A DNA stretch of 64,000 nt from assembly GCA_016288155.1 (NCBI GenBank), contig JAEEYP010000063.1, positions 158,124 through 222,123 on the forward strand, read 5' to 3'. Positions 55,317 to 64,000 of the stretch are shown here, in pieces. Position 1 is the first letter of the stretch, and each line of letters opens with the position of its first letter. The notes beneath the pieces are model-generated. The model was not told the origin of the DNA. It was given only the letters and a program-made list of their open reading frames with translations, and did not search any database. A program made the translations under genes and the position numbers. The stretch is from Clostridiales bacterium (GTDB taxonomy: Bacteria; Bacillota; Clostridia; Oscillospirales; CAG-272).

Positions 55317-56189
55317 TTGGAACTGTGGTTCAGTGAATTTCACGCGCCGGACGTCAAGCACAGCATCCGCGTCAACCGGCATCTGTATTCCCAGAAGAGC
55401 GACTATCAGCAGATCGACATTTTCGATACGCCGGAATTCGGGCGCGTGCTCGCACTCGACGGAAACGTGCAGCTCACGGAGCGCGACGAATTCATCTACG
55501 ACGAAATGATTACCCACGTGCCGATGGCGGTGCATCCGGCGATCAGCGACATCCTTGTCATCGGCGCCGGCGACGGCGGCGTCGTCAAGGAACTGGCGCG
55601 CTACGATCAGGTACGGCGGATCGACCTCGTAGAGATGGATCCGGACGTGGTCAAGGCGTGCCGTACGTACCTGCCGGAGAACGCGAGCCGTCTTGACGAC
55701 TCACGCGTACACATCTATTATGACAATGCCCTGCGCTTCATCCGCCGCTGCACGGAGCAGTACGATCTCATCATCGTCGATTCCACCGATCCGTTCGGTC
55801 CGTCGGAAGGGTATTTCACCCGGGAGTTCTACGGTATCTGCTACAACGCCCTCCGCGAGGACGGCATCATGGTCAACCAGCAGGGCAGCCCGTTCTACCA
55901 GCACGACGCGGAAGCGATGCAGCGCAGCCACAAGCGCATCGTCAGCACGTTCCCGATCAGCCGCGTGTATCAGGCGCATATCCCCACCTACGCCGCCGGG
56001 TACTGGCTCTTCGGTTTCGCCAGCAAGAAATACCATCCCGTGGACGATCTCGACACGGCGCGCTGGCTGTCGCTCAATCTGCAGACGAAATACTACACGA
56101 CGAAGCTTCACGTCGGCGCGTTCTATCTGCCCGCGTTTCTTGAGCGGATGCTGGAGGAGGTGGAGCAGTCCGATGCAGCCAAACGTTGA
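55317..56189 (+). CDS. speE: polyamine aminopropyltransferase (spermidine synthase)
   Basis: DEFIYDEMITHVPMAVHP, VIGAGDGGVVKELARY, IIVDSTDPFGPSEGYFTREFY; TTG start after AAGGAGG. Confidence 0.95.
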   Translation: MELWFSEFHAPDVKHSIRVNRHLYSQKSDYQQIDIFDTPEFGRVLALDGNVQLTERDEFIYDEMITHVPMAVHPAISDILVIGAGDGGVVKELARYDQVRRIDLVEMDPDVVKACRTYLPENASRLDDSRVHIYYDNALRFIRRCTEQYDLIIVDSTDPFGPSEGYFTREFYGICYNALREDGIMVNQQGSPFYQHDAEAMQRSHKRIVSTFPISRVYQAHIPTYAAGYWLFGFASKKYHPVDDLDTARWLSLNLQTKYYTTKLHVGAFYLPAFLERMLEEVEQSDAAKR

Positions 56190-57027
56190 GACATTCCTCG
56201 GATGCGCCGCTTCTTATGAAGAATCGACCGACGTCCTGTTCGGCGCGCCGTTCGATTCCACGACGAGTTTCCGTCCCGGTGCACGTTTCGGTCCCGCCGC
56301 CATGCGTCATGAGAGCTTCGGGCTGGAAACGTACAGCCCGTATCAGGATCGGGATCTGACCGACTGCCGCATCTTCGACTGCGGAGATCTTGAACTCTGT
56401 TTTGGATCTTCGGAATCGGCGCTCGCCGACGTCGAGGCGCGCACGGAGGAGATCCTCGCGGACGTAAAACGTCCGATCCTCCTCGGCGGCGAACATCTGG
56501 TGACGCTCGGCGCGCTGCGTGCCGCCGTCCGCCGCTTTCCCGATCTGCATATCCTTCACTTCGACGCGCACGCCGATCTGCGGGACGACTATCTCGGCGC
56601 ACGCCTCAGCCACGCCTGCGTGATGCGCCGCGCCCACGAGCTCGTCGGTGACGGCAGGATCCATCAGTTCTGCATCCGTTCGGGCGAGCGGGAAGAATTC
56701 CGCTTCGCCGCCGCCCACACGGATATGCATCGTTTTTCCTTCGACGGGCTCGCCGAGACGATCGCGCGGATCATCGAATGCGGCGCGCCCGTATATCTGA
56801 CGATCGATCTCGACTGCCTCGATCCCTCCGTTTTGCCGGGTACCGGCACGCCGGAAGCAGGCGGCGTCCGTTTTCCGGAGCTGCTCGAAGCGATTCTTCT
56901 CGCCGCCCGACCGCGCGTCGTCGCGGCTGACGTGAACGAGCTTGCGCCGATGTTGGACGCAAGCGGCGCGTCGACCGCCGTCGCCTGCAAGGTACTGCGC
57001 GAGCTTTTGCTCGCGCTGCAGGGCTGA
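56173..57027 (+). CDS. speB: agmatinase (ureohydrolase family)
   Basis: GGEHLVTLGALRAA, ILHFDAHADLRDDY, LSHACVMRRA, LTIDLDCLDPSVLPGTGTPE. Confidence 0.93.
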   Translation: MQPNVETFLGCAASYEESTDVLFGAPFDSTTSFRPGARFGPAAMRHESFGLETYSPYQDRDLTDCRIFDCGDLELCFGSSESALADVEARTEEILADVKRPILLGGEHLVTLGALRAAVRRFPDLHILHFDAHADLRDDYLGARLSHACVMRRAHELVGDGRIHQFCIRSGEREEFRFAAAHTDMHRFSFDGLAETIARIIECGAPVYLTIDLDCLDPSVLPGTGTPEAGGVRFPELLEAILLAARPRVVAADVNELAPMLDASGASTAVACKVLRELLLALQG

Positions 57028-57074
57028 TCCCACGACTGCAATAAATCATGATTTCACTATAAAGGAGATTTACC

Positions 57075-58334
57075 ATGAGCAGAGTTTTGGTCATCGGGTG
57101 CGGGGGCGTCGCCTCCGTCGCCATCCGCAAGTGCTGCCAGCATCCCGAGGTCTTCACGGAATTGTGCATCGCCAGCCGCACGAAATCGAAGTGCGACGCG
57201 CTCGCCGCCGCGCTGAAGGACAAAACGACCACCAGGATCACGACGGCACAGGTGAATGCGGACGACGTCGATCAGCTGATCTCGCTCATCCGCGCGTACA
57301 AGCCGGAGCTCGTCATGAACATCGCTCTTCCCTATCAGGATCTGACGATCATGGACGCCTGCCTCGCCTGCGGCGTGAACTATATGGACACCGCCAACTA
57401 CGAACCGGAGGACACCGACGATCCCGCATGGCGCGCGATCTATGAAAAGCGCTGTCGGGAGAAGGGCTTCTCCGCCTATTTTGATTACAGCTGGCAGTGG
57501 GCGTACCGCGAAAAATTCGAGCAAGCCGGTCTGACCGCCCTGCTCGGCTGCGGCTTCGACCCCGGCGTGACGCAGGCGTACTGCGCCTATGCGAAAAAGC
57601 ATGAATTCGACGAGATCGATACGATCGATATCCTCGACTGCAACGGCGGCGACCACGGCTATCCTTTCGCCACGAACTTCAATCCCGAAGTGAATCTGCG
57701 CGAGGTCTCGGCACCCGGTTCCTACTGGGAGGACGGGCACTGGATCGAGATCCCGGCGATGAGCATCAAGCGCGAATACGATTTCGACGCGGTGGGTCCG
57801 AAGGACATGTACCTGCTCCATCACGAGGAGATCGAATCGCTCGCCGTCAATATCCCCGAGGTGAAGCGCATCCGCTTCTTCATGACCTTCGGTCAAAGCT
57901 ATCTCACGCACATGAAGTGCCTCGAGAACGTCGGTATGCTCTCCACCGTTCCCGTTCTTTTCGAAGGACACGAGATCGTCCCGATCAAATTCCTCAAAGC
58001 GCTCCTTCCCGATCCGGCAAGCCTCGGTCCGCGTACGCACGGCAAAACGAACATCGGCTGCATCTTCACCGGACGCAAGAACGGTGAGGAAAAAACGTAC
58101 TACATCTATAACGTCTGCGACCATCAGGAATGCTACCGCGAAGTGGAAAGCCAGGCGATCAGCTACACGACCGGCGTTCCGGCGATGTGCGGCGCGCTCA
58201 TGCTCCTCACCGGGAAGTGGACCGCCAAAGGCGTGCACACCGTGGAGGAATTCGATCCGGATCCTTTCCTCGACGCGCTGGACAAATACGGTCTGCCTCG
58301 CCGCGAGAACCGCGCGCCGTCCCTCGTCGAATGA
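57075..58334 (+). CDS. saccharopine dehydrogenase-family protein, probable carboxynorspermidine/carboxyspermidine dehydrogenase
   Basis: RVLVIGCGGVASVAIRKCCQ, NYMDTANYEPEDT, YSWQWAYREKFEQAGLTALLGCGFDPGVTQAYCAYA; followed by an NspC homolog. Confidence 0.92.
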   Translation: MSRVLVIGCGGVASVAIRKCCQHPEVFTELCIASRTKSKCDALAAALKDKTTTRITTAQVNADDVDQLISLIRAYKPELVMNIALPYQDLTIMDACLACGVNYMDTANYEPEDTDDPAWRAIYEKRCREKGFSAYFDYSWQWAYREKFEQAGLTALLGCGFDPGVTQAYCAYAKKHEFDEIDTIDILDCNGGDHGYPFATNFNPEVNLREVSAPGSYWEDGHWIEIPAMSIKREYDFDAVGPKDMYLLHHEEIESLAVNIPEVKRIRFFMTFGQSYLTHMKCLENVGMLSTVPVLFEGHEIVPIKFLKALLPDPASLGPRTHGKTNIGCIFTGRKNGEEKTYYIYNVCDHQECYREVESQAISYTTGVPAMCGALMLLTGKWTAKGVHTVEEFDPDPFLDALDKYGLPRRENRAPSLVE

Positions 58335-59584
58335 CCGCACCGACCGAGACGCGCGCCGCCTTCGCGGCGCTGAATGGAAACACCCCCGAGGAACTTTTCG
58401 GCGCGCTGCCGACGCCGTGCTATATCCTCGACGAAGCGCAGCTTTCACGCAACGCCGCGGTCCTCGACGGGATCCGCCGCCGCACCGGGTGCCGCATCCT
58501 CCTCGCGCAGAAGGCGTTCTCCAACTTCGATCTCTACCCCGCCCTCGCCCCGGCGCTCGACGGGACGGAGGCGAGCGGTCTATTCGAGGCGCGCCTCGGA
58601 CGCGAAGCGATGCCGGAGGGCGAGGTACACGTTTTCTCCGCCGCTTACCGCGCCGCGGATATCCCCGAAGTGCTCCGTTACGCCGATCATATCGTTTTCA
58701 ACTCTCCGCGTCAGCTTTCGCTGTACGGCGAGGCAGCGTGCGCGGCCGGATGCAGCATCGGACTGCGGATCAATCCGGAATGCTCCACACAGGAAGGTCA
58801 CGCGATCTACGATCCCTGCGCGCCGGGCAGCCGTCTCGGTACGACCCGCGCCCAGTGGGATGCGGAAATGACGCCCGCGCTCATCGCCCTCCTCGACGGA
58901 CTTCATTTTCACACGCTGTGTGAACAGGATTCCGACGCGCTTGAGACGACGCTCTCCGCTGTGGAAGAAAAATTCGGCGGCGTACTGCTGCGTATGAAGT
59001 GGCTGAACATGGGAGGCGGACATCATATCACCCGCCCGGGCTACGATATCGCGCGCCTCGAGAGGTGCATCCGGCGCGCGCAGACAGCGTGGAACGTGAC
59101 CGTCTATCTGGAGCCCGGCGAGGCGTGTGCTCTCAACGCCGGATTTCTCGCTTCCCGCGTACTCGACGTGCGAAAGAACGGTGATACGAATATCGCGATC
59201 CTCGACGCCAGCGCCGCCTGTCACATGCCGGACGTGCTTGAGATGCCGTACACGCCGCCGCTCTGGAGCGCCGCGGAACCTGGCATGCTTCCCTGTACGT
59301 TCCGCCTCGGCGGACCCACCTGCCTTGCGGGCGACGTCATAGGAGAATACGCCTTTCCCGCTCCGCTGAAAGAGGGGGATCTTCTCCTGTTCGGAGATAT
59401 GGCGATCTATACGACCTGCAAGAACAATACCTTCAACGGCATGCCGCTGCCCGATATATACCGCCGCGGCGCCGACGGAGCCCTGACGCCTTTGACGCAC
59501 TTCGGATACGAGGACTTCAAGGGTCGGCTCGGTACACGGGAGCAGCCCCATTTTCATCGAAAAGGAACTGCGAATCATGGATAA
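58331..59584 (+). CDS. nspC: carboxynorspermidine/carboxyspermidine decarboxylase
   Basis: PTPCYILDEAQLSRNAAVLDGIRRRTGCRILLAQKAFSNF, LGTT, HFHTLCEQDSDALE, LNMGGGHHITRPGYD, YLEPGEA; ATGA overlap with the previous gene. Confidence 0.95.
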   Translation: MTAPTETRAAFAALNGNTPEELFGALPTPCYILDEAQLSRNAAVLDGIRRRTGCRILLAQKAFSNFDLYPALAPALDGTEASGLFEARLGREAMPEGEVHVFSAAYRAADIPEVLRYADHIVFNSPRQLSLYGEAACAAGCSIGLRINPECSTQEGHAIYDPCAPGSRLGTTRAQWDAEMTPALIALLDGLHFHTLCEQDSDALETTLSAVEEKFGGVLLRMKWLNMGGGHHITRPGYDIARLERCIRRAQTAWNVTVYLEPGEACALNAGFLASRVLDVRKNGDTNIAILDASAACHMPDVLEMPYTPPLWSAAEPGMLPCTFRLGGPTCLAGDVIGEYAFPAPLKEGDLLLFGDMAIYTTCKNNTFNGMPLPDIYRRGADGALTPLTHFGYEDFKGRLGTREQPHFHRKGTANHG

Positions 59585-60884
59585 TCGCGTCAAAAAACTG
59601 ATACTGATCGGCGGAGGGCTGCGCGGTCTCGCCTATACGAGCGCTGCGTCCATGATGCCGGATAAATTCGAGGTCGTCGCGCTCGCCGAGCCGCTGCCGG
59701 AACGGCGGGAATATCTTCGTCAGCGGCTGAACATTCCCGAAGAACGCGCCTATACCACGTGGGAACCCCTTCTTGCACAGCCGAAGTTCGCCGATGCCGC
59801 CCTTATCTGCACGATGGACCGCGATCACTGCGCTCCGGCGCTCGCCGCTATCCGACGCGGCTATGATCTGCTCCTCGAAAAGCCCGCTGCCGCCGTGCCG
59901 GAGGACTGCGTACGCATCGAAAACGAGGCAAAACGCTGCGGCACAAAAGTCCTCGTATGCCACGTGCTGCGCTATACGAAGTTCTTTCGCGCGCTTAAAA
60001 CGATGATCGGCGATGGAATGATCGGAGAGATCGTTTCGATCCAGCACCGCGAGGACGTCGGAAACGTGCATCAGTCGCACAGCTTTGTGCGCGGCAACTG
60101 GGGCAACAGCGACCGCAGTTCCGTCATGATCCTGCAGAAATCCTGCCATGACATGGATATCCTCCAGTGGCTGATCGGCCGTCCCTGCACGCGCGTGCAG
60201 TCCTTCGGCTCCCTCACCTATTTCAAAGAAGAAAACGCGCCTGAGGGCGCGCCCGAACGGTGTCTTGACGGCTGCCCGGTCGGAGACAGCTGCCCCTACA
60301 ATGCGAAAAAGCTCTATCTCGAAAGCGACAGCGGATGGTTCCGCACCGCTTCCACGCATCTGCCCGAGCCGACGGATGCCGACGTGGAGCGCGCGCTCCG
60401 TACCACGCAGTACGGGAAATGCGTATTCCGCTGTGACAACAACGTCGTGGATCATCAGGTCGTAAATCTGGAATTCGAGGGCGGTGTCACTGCCACCTTC
60501 TCGATGTGCGCGTTCTCGCAGGGCGGACGGGATCTGCGTATCATGGGCACGAAGGGCGTACTGTACGGCCGCCCCGGTGCCGAGACAGTCACGCTGTACG
60601 ATTTCGCGGCGCGCAAGGAGACGGAAATATCCGTAAATGATAAGATCCTCGATGAAACGCTCGTCGGCGGACACGGCGGCGGAGACACGGGCATCGTCTC
60701 CGCGTTCTACGATCTGCTGACCGGCGTGCCCAACTTCTCCGTGTGCGATATCTCCGAATCGGTGGCAAATCATATGATCGCTTTCGCCGCAGAGGAATCC
60801 CGCCTCAGCGGAACGGTCGTCGACGTGGCGGCGTATACGGCTTCCGTCCGCCGCGCGGCGGAAGCAACAGACGAAAAGGAGTAA
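59577..60884 (+). CDS. Gfo/Idh/MocA family oxidoreductase
   Basis: LILIGGGLRGLAYTSAAS, GYDLLLEKPAA, VMILQKSCHDMDILQWLIG. Confidence 0.92.
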   Translation: MDNRVKKLILIGGGLRGLAYTSAASMMPDKFEVVALAEPLPERREYLRQRLNIPEERAYTTWEPLLAQPKFADAALICTMDRDHCAPALAAIRRGYDLLLEKPAAAVPEDCVRIENEAKRCGTKVLVCHVLRYTKFFRALKTMIGDGMIGEIVSIQHREDVGNVHQSHSFVRGNWGNSDRSSVMILQKSCHDMDILQWLIGRPCTRVQSFGSLTYFKEENAPEGAPERCLDGCPVGDSCPYNAKKLYLESDSGWFRTASTHLPEPTDADVERALRTTQYGKCVFRCDNNVVDHQVVNLEFEGGVTATFSMCAFSQGGRDLRIMGTKGVLYGRPGAETVTLYDFAARKETEISVNDKILDETLVGGHGGGDTGIVSAFYDLLTGVPNFSVCDISESVANHMIAFAAEESRLSGTVVDVAAYTASVRRAAEATDEKE

Positions 60885-60890
60885 CGGACC

Positions 60891-61913
60891 ATGGAAAAGT
60901 TCATCGTGTCCCGCGACGATTCGATCTACGAAGCGTTTCCGGACGTCGTGCTCGCCGCGGACGGGACGCTCGTGTGCGTATTCACGGAATGCACGCATCA
61001 CTGCGACCGGACGGGCGCGCGCCTCTGTCTCTGCCGCAGCCGCGACCGCGGCAGGACGTGGACGCCGAAGGAATATCTCACGGAGCCCGGCGCGAACGAC
61101 GGCAACTTTAACTGCGCCCGCCTCTCCCGCCTCACCGACGGACGGCTGATCCTCGTCTGTGACTTCATCACGCAGGCCGGGAGGAGCGATACGGCGATCG
61201 TGCGCATGTGGCAGAGCGCGGACAACGGACAGAGCTGGAGCGGTCCACTCGACACGCCCGCGCGCGGCATCGTCCCGGATAAGCTGACGGAGCTGGACAC
61301 CGGACGCTGGCTTCTCGCCGCGCACACGGGATCCGAGGAGCACGGAAAGCTGACGGAATACCTCTGGTACTCCGACGACAAGGGGAAGACGTGGTCCGAT
61401 CGGATCACCGTCGCCACAGATCCTCACTATGAACTGTGTGAAAGCTCCATGCTCCCGCTCGGCGACGGCACCGTCGTATGTTTTCTGCGCGAGAATTCCG
61501 GCTGCGGCTGGGACGGCATGAAGGCGATCTCCCATGACAACGGAGAAACATGGGAGGGACCGTACAACGTACCTGTCCCCGGCATGCACCGTCCGACCGT
61601 CGGGCGTCTGACTGACGGTCGGTATCTTCTCACCTGCCGCCTCCATCAGGGATACTGCGGAAGCTGGGGCGCCTACCAGCTCACGCTGGGCGGAGTCATG
61701 ACCCGTGATACCGTTTTGTCGACCTCACGGTGTCTGCAGCGCGTCCGTCTCTTCCCGGTAGATTTCGACCGCAGTCCGGTCTCCGACACCGGATACACCG
61801 GCTGGGTGCAGTGGGACGACGGCGAGATCCTGATCGTGAACTATATCATGGACGACGCGCCGAAGGCGTGGATCCGCGCCACCGTACTCCGCATCGAGGA
61901 AGTCGTTCTGTAA
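60891..61913 (+). CDS. sialidase-like (BNR/Asp-box) protein
   Basis: Four Asp-box-like motifs: SRDRGRTWTP, SADNGQSWSG, SDDKGKTWSD, SHDNGETWEG; no signal peptide seen. Confidence 0.85.
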   Translation: MEKFIVSRDDSIYEAFPDVVLAADGTLVCVFTECTHHCDRTGARLCLCRSRDRGRTWTPKEYLTEPGANDGNFNCARLSRLTDGRLILVCDFITQAGRSDTAIVRMWQSADNGQSWSGPLDTPARGIVPDKLTELDTGRWLLAAHTGSEEHGKLTEYLWYSDDKGKTWSDRITVATDPHYELCESSMLPLGDGTVVCFLRENSGCGWDGMKAISHDNGETWEGPYNVPVPGMHRPTVGRLTDGRYLLTCRLHQGYCGSWGAYQLTLGGVMTRDTVLSTSRCLQRVRLFPVDFDRSPVSDTGYTGWVQWDDGEILIVNYIMDDAPKAWIRATVLRIEEVVL

Positions 61914-61940
61914 GCGCACGAAACACGATCCGATAAAAAA

Positions 61941-61970
61941 CGAGGCGGGGATACTTCCCCGCCTCGTTTC
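61941..61970. terminator. hairpin terminator, copy 1 of a duplicated 30-nt element
   Basis: CGAGGCGGGGATACTTCCCCGCCTCGTTTC, preceded by A6. Confidence 0.85.
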
Positions 61971-61973
61971 GTT

Positions 61974-62774
61974 CTATCGGACTGATAACCTGCTGATTTG
62001 TTTATCGATCTCCTCAACGTATCCGTTGAAAATATCGATCTCTTTTTCGCTGCACACAGCTTCGATGAGAGCCTTTGCCCGTTTCGCTTCGGCCAGAGCG
62101 CCGACATAGTCCTTTTCATCTTCCCGGTACTCGGCAATTTTGCCCATCATTTGAAGTAATTCCTCAAAATCGATCCACTTCTGCTTTTCTGCCGCCTCAT
62201 ATTTTTTCTTTCCGGTCAGTACCCATGCCGCGACAGAAAGCTTTGAAAAATGGATCTCCGGGATCTGTTCGATCGCCGCTTCCGCGCTCGCCATATCGCC
62301 CTTTTGTTTATAGGCATCGGCAAGACAGCGCAGCGCGTCGTATCTGACGTCATTGTGCGTTGTTGAATCAATAAGTCTGTTCGCTGTTTTGACGACTTCA
62401 TCCGGCTCGTCCCGATAATCCAGTACATACAAAAGATTGTTCAGCAGTATATCGTTGTCGGGATAGTCTTTGAGTCCCTCTTCAAGTATTTCACGGCTCC
62501 GTGACGGGTCGCTTTCCCTGAAGACGTACGCTTTATCGCAGATCCCCTTGATCTTCGCTTCGGTTTCTTTCAGGTTGTAGTCAAATAATTCATCCATGCT
62601 GACGCCGAAATAACTTGCCAGAACAGGCGCGAGCGTAATGTCCGGCAGTGCAATACCGTTTTCCCATTTGCTCACCGCCTGAAATGAGATACCTACGGCG
62701 TCCGCCAGCTGTTCCTGCGTGATCCCGCGCTGTTTCCGCAGCGTCCTGATTTTGTCTCCGATATTCACTTTCAT
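61974..62774 (-). CDS. XRE-family HTH regulator with TPR-like C-terminus
   Basis: GDKIRTLRKQRGITQEQLADAVGISFQAVSKWENGIALPDITLAPVLASYFGVSMDELFDY. Confidence 0.92.
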   Translation of the reverse strand: MKVNIGDKIRTLRKQRGITQEQLADAVGISFQAVSKWENGIALPDITLAPVLASYFGVSMDELFDYNLKETEAKIKGICDKAYVFRESDPSRSREILEEGLKDYPDNDILLNNLLYVLDYRDEPDEVVKTANRLIDSTTHNDVRYDALRCLADAYKQKGDMASAEAAIEQIPEIHFSKLSVAAWVLTGKKKYEAAEKQKWIDFEELLQMMGKIAEYREDEKDYVGALAEAKRAKALIEAVCSEKEIDIFNGYVEEIDKQISRLSVR

Positions 62775-62933
62775 GGGATTATTCTCACTTTCATATTCAT
62801 TTTATCAGAACAATGCGGCGCCTTCATCGTTCTGATATGATTATAGACTGTATATTCCGAAAAATCAATAACCGGTCAAGCGCATCGATTTCTACCGTGG
62901 GTTGAGGAATGATTTCAAAGCTCTTACAGTATA

Positions 62934-62963
62934 CGAGGCGGGGATACTTCCCCGCCTCGTTTC
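62934..62963. terminator. hairpin terminator, copy 2 of the duplicated 30-nt element
   Basis: CGAGGCGGGGATACTTCCCCGCCTCGTTTC, identical to 61941-61970. Confidence 0.8.
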
Positions 62964-62980
62964 AATTTTCCTTTCCCGGA

Positions 62981-64000
62981 TCACTTCTCAACGATCATCC
63001 AACAGCCTTCCGCCCCGACGCCGTTTTCAGGCGCGGACAGGATACCCTTATCGATCAGACGATCCACGACCGCATCGAAGACCGGTGCAGTGGCAAGCAG
63101 GTTTGCCAGCCGCCACTCGCCGAGCAGATGCGCGGGGATCGCTTTTTTGAAAACCGCCGCAAGCTTCTTTGCGGCGATTTCCGCTTCGGCTTCCAAATAG
63201 CCGTTCTCCAGTCCGCGGCTGATTTTGTACAGATCCTCCCCGTCTTTTTGCGAGCTGACAAGGATCTTCGTGAACAGCGTGTTATCCTCCCGGTATAAAT
63301 AGCCGCATTCTATCGCTTTTGCGGCATGCTCCTTTTCGGTCTCTGACAAGGTGGAAACAGCAAGACCGTCAATGGAGCGCAGAGCAAGCTGGATCAGAGG
63401 GTCATTCGAAACGTTATGTCCGCAGTGAAAATGCTCTCTGATACGGGAAAAATAAATGTTGTCCAAATGAACGTTTCTGAACCCGCAGACGTTCTGCGCG
63501 TCGATCCCATCCCACCCGCAGCCGTTGTTCTGCAGTCCGTAGTACTCATATCCGAACACGCTGAACGGGCGGTCTGGCTTTTCGATGCCGGCAAAGCTGT
63601 CCTTCTCTAAAATGCGTTCGACATTCTTCTCGAAGGAGTCAAAAAGATTTCTGATCTGCTGCCAGAGGATCAGGTTCAAATCCACCCTTCTGTTCAGATA
63701 CGGAAAAGAAAGATACTCTTCTTTGTGCGCCTGGATGTAATCGGCAATAATATCGCAGACCCCGGGCATACCTTCGGTGTAAATGGCATGAACCTTTTCC
63801 GCCGTCTCCTTATCCAAAAGAATGATGTTGATCGCATATCTGCCGTTATCCAAACGGCGCAGAAGCCCGTATTTTCCGTTTGCGCCGTATTCCAGGATCT
63901 CGAGCTCCTGTTCCACGTATACTGTAGGAACGTTCAGTTCCTCTGCGATCTCACAGGCGCTCATCGGTTTCTTACGGCACAGCCATACGATATGCTTGGA
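62981..64000 (-). CDS. wHTH-containing protein (possibly C-terminal part of a sigma-factor-like regulator), 5' end outside window
   Basis: Frame stays open to the right edge (SKHIVWLCRKKPMSACEIAEELNVPTVYVEQELEILEYG...); the listed start at 63964 is internal. Confidence 0.55.
   Translation of the reverse strand, partial: SKHIVWLCRKKPMSACEIAEELNVPTVYVEQELEILEYGANGKYGLLRRLDNGRYAINIILLDKETAEKVHAIYTEGMPGVCDIIADYIQAHKEEYLSFPYLNRRVDLNLILWQQIRNLFDSFEKNVERILEKDSFAGIEKPDRPFSVFGYEYYGLQNNGCGWDGIDAQNVCGFRNVHLDNIYFSRIREHFHCGHNVSNDPLIQLALRSIDGLAVSTLSETEKEHAAKAIECGYLYREDNTLFTKILVSSQKDGEDLYKISRGLENGYLEAEAEIAAKKLAAVFKKAIPAHLLGEWRLANLLATAPVFDAVVDRLIDKGILSAPENGVGAEGCWMIVEK

Noticed and set aside
57057-58448. 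463-aa minus-strand ORF
   Set aside because: Antisense shadow of the CASDH-like gene.
59517-61646. 709-aa minus-strand ORF
   Set aside because: Antisense to the Gfo/Idh and sialidase-like genes; no recognisable domain.
1-64000. Prophage, integrative element or defence island
   Set aside because: No integrase, transposase, phage structural, toxin-antitoxin or recognised defence genes seen; content is largely housekeeping.

Overview
GC-rich chromosomal window from a bacterium that looks like an uncultured, probably gut-associated, Clostridia-like Firmicute. This placement is inferred from gene content, LexA/NrdR-type sites, SpoIID and DivIVA-like genes. I could support about 53 protein-coding genes, one tRNA-Lys, and many consensus sigma-A promoters and intrinsic terminators. 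Content is mostly core metabolism and housekeeping: glgB (cut by the left edge), Trk/Ktr K+ uptake, lexA, GTP-type pckG, trxB, nrdD/nrdG, spoIID-like, a gyrA/parC-like subunit, tsaC, prfA, KDPG aldolase, M18 aminopeptidase, coaE, glnS, gltX, manA, hflK/hflC, and a five-gene polyamine operon. Several Gfo/Idh and sugar-isomerase genes are also present. I saw no CRISPR array, prophage or recognisable transposase. The most interesting items are: (1) a ~320-nt highly structured leader RNA with its own consensus promoter and an intrinsic terminator just before the RBS of the polyamine operon; (2) an anaerobic ribonucleotide reductase fused to a C-terminal CPNC glutaredoxin/thioredoxin-like domain, with two NrdR-like boxes at its promoter; (3) a glycyl-radical activase broken into two frames with an abnormal N-terminus; (4) a ThyX-like protein lacking the RHR signature; (5) a structured leader upstream of the spoIID-like gene; (6) a perfectly repeated 30-nt hairpin flanking an XRE regulator gene. 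Many long ORFs in the supplied track are antisense artefacts of the GC-rich codon usage. All calls are from reading the sequence; no database search was run.
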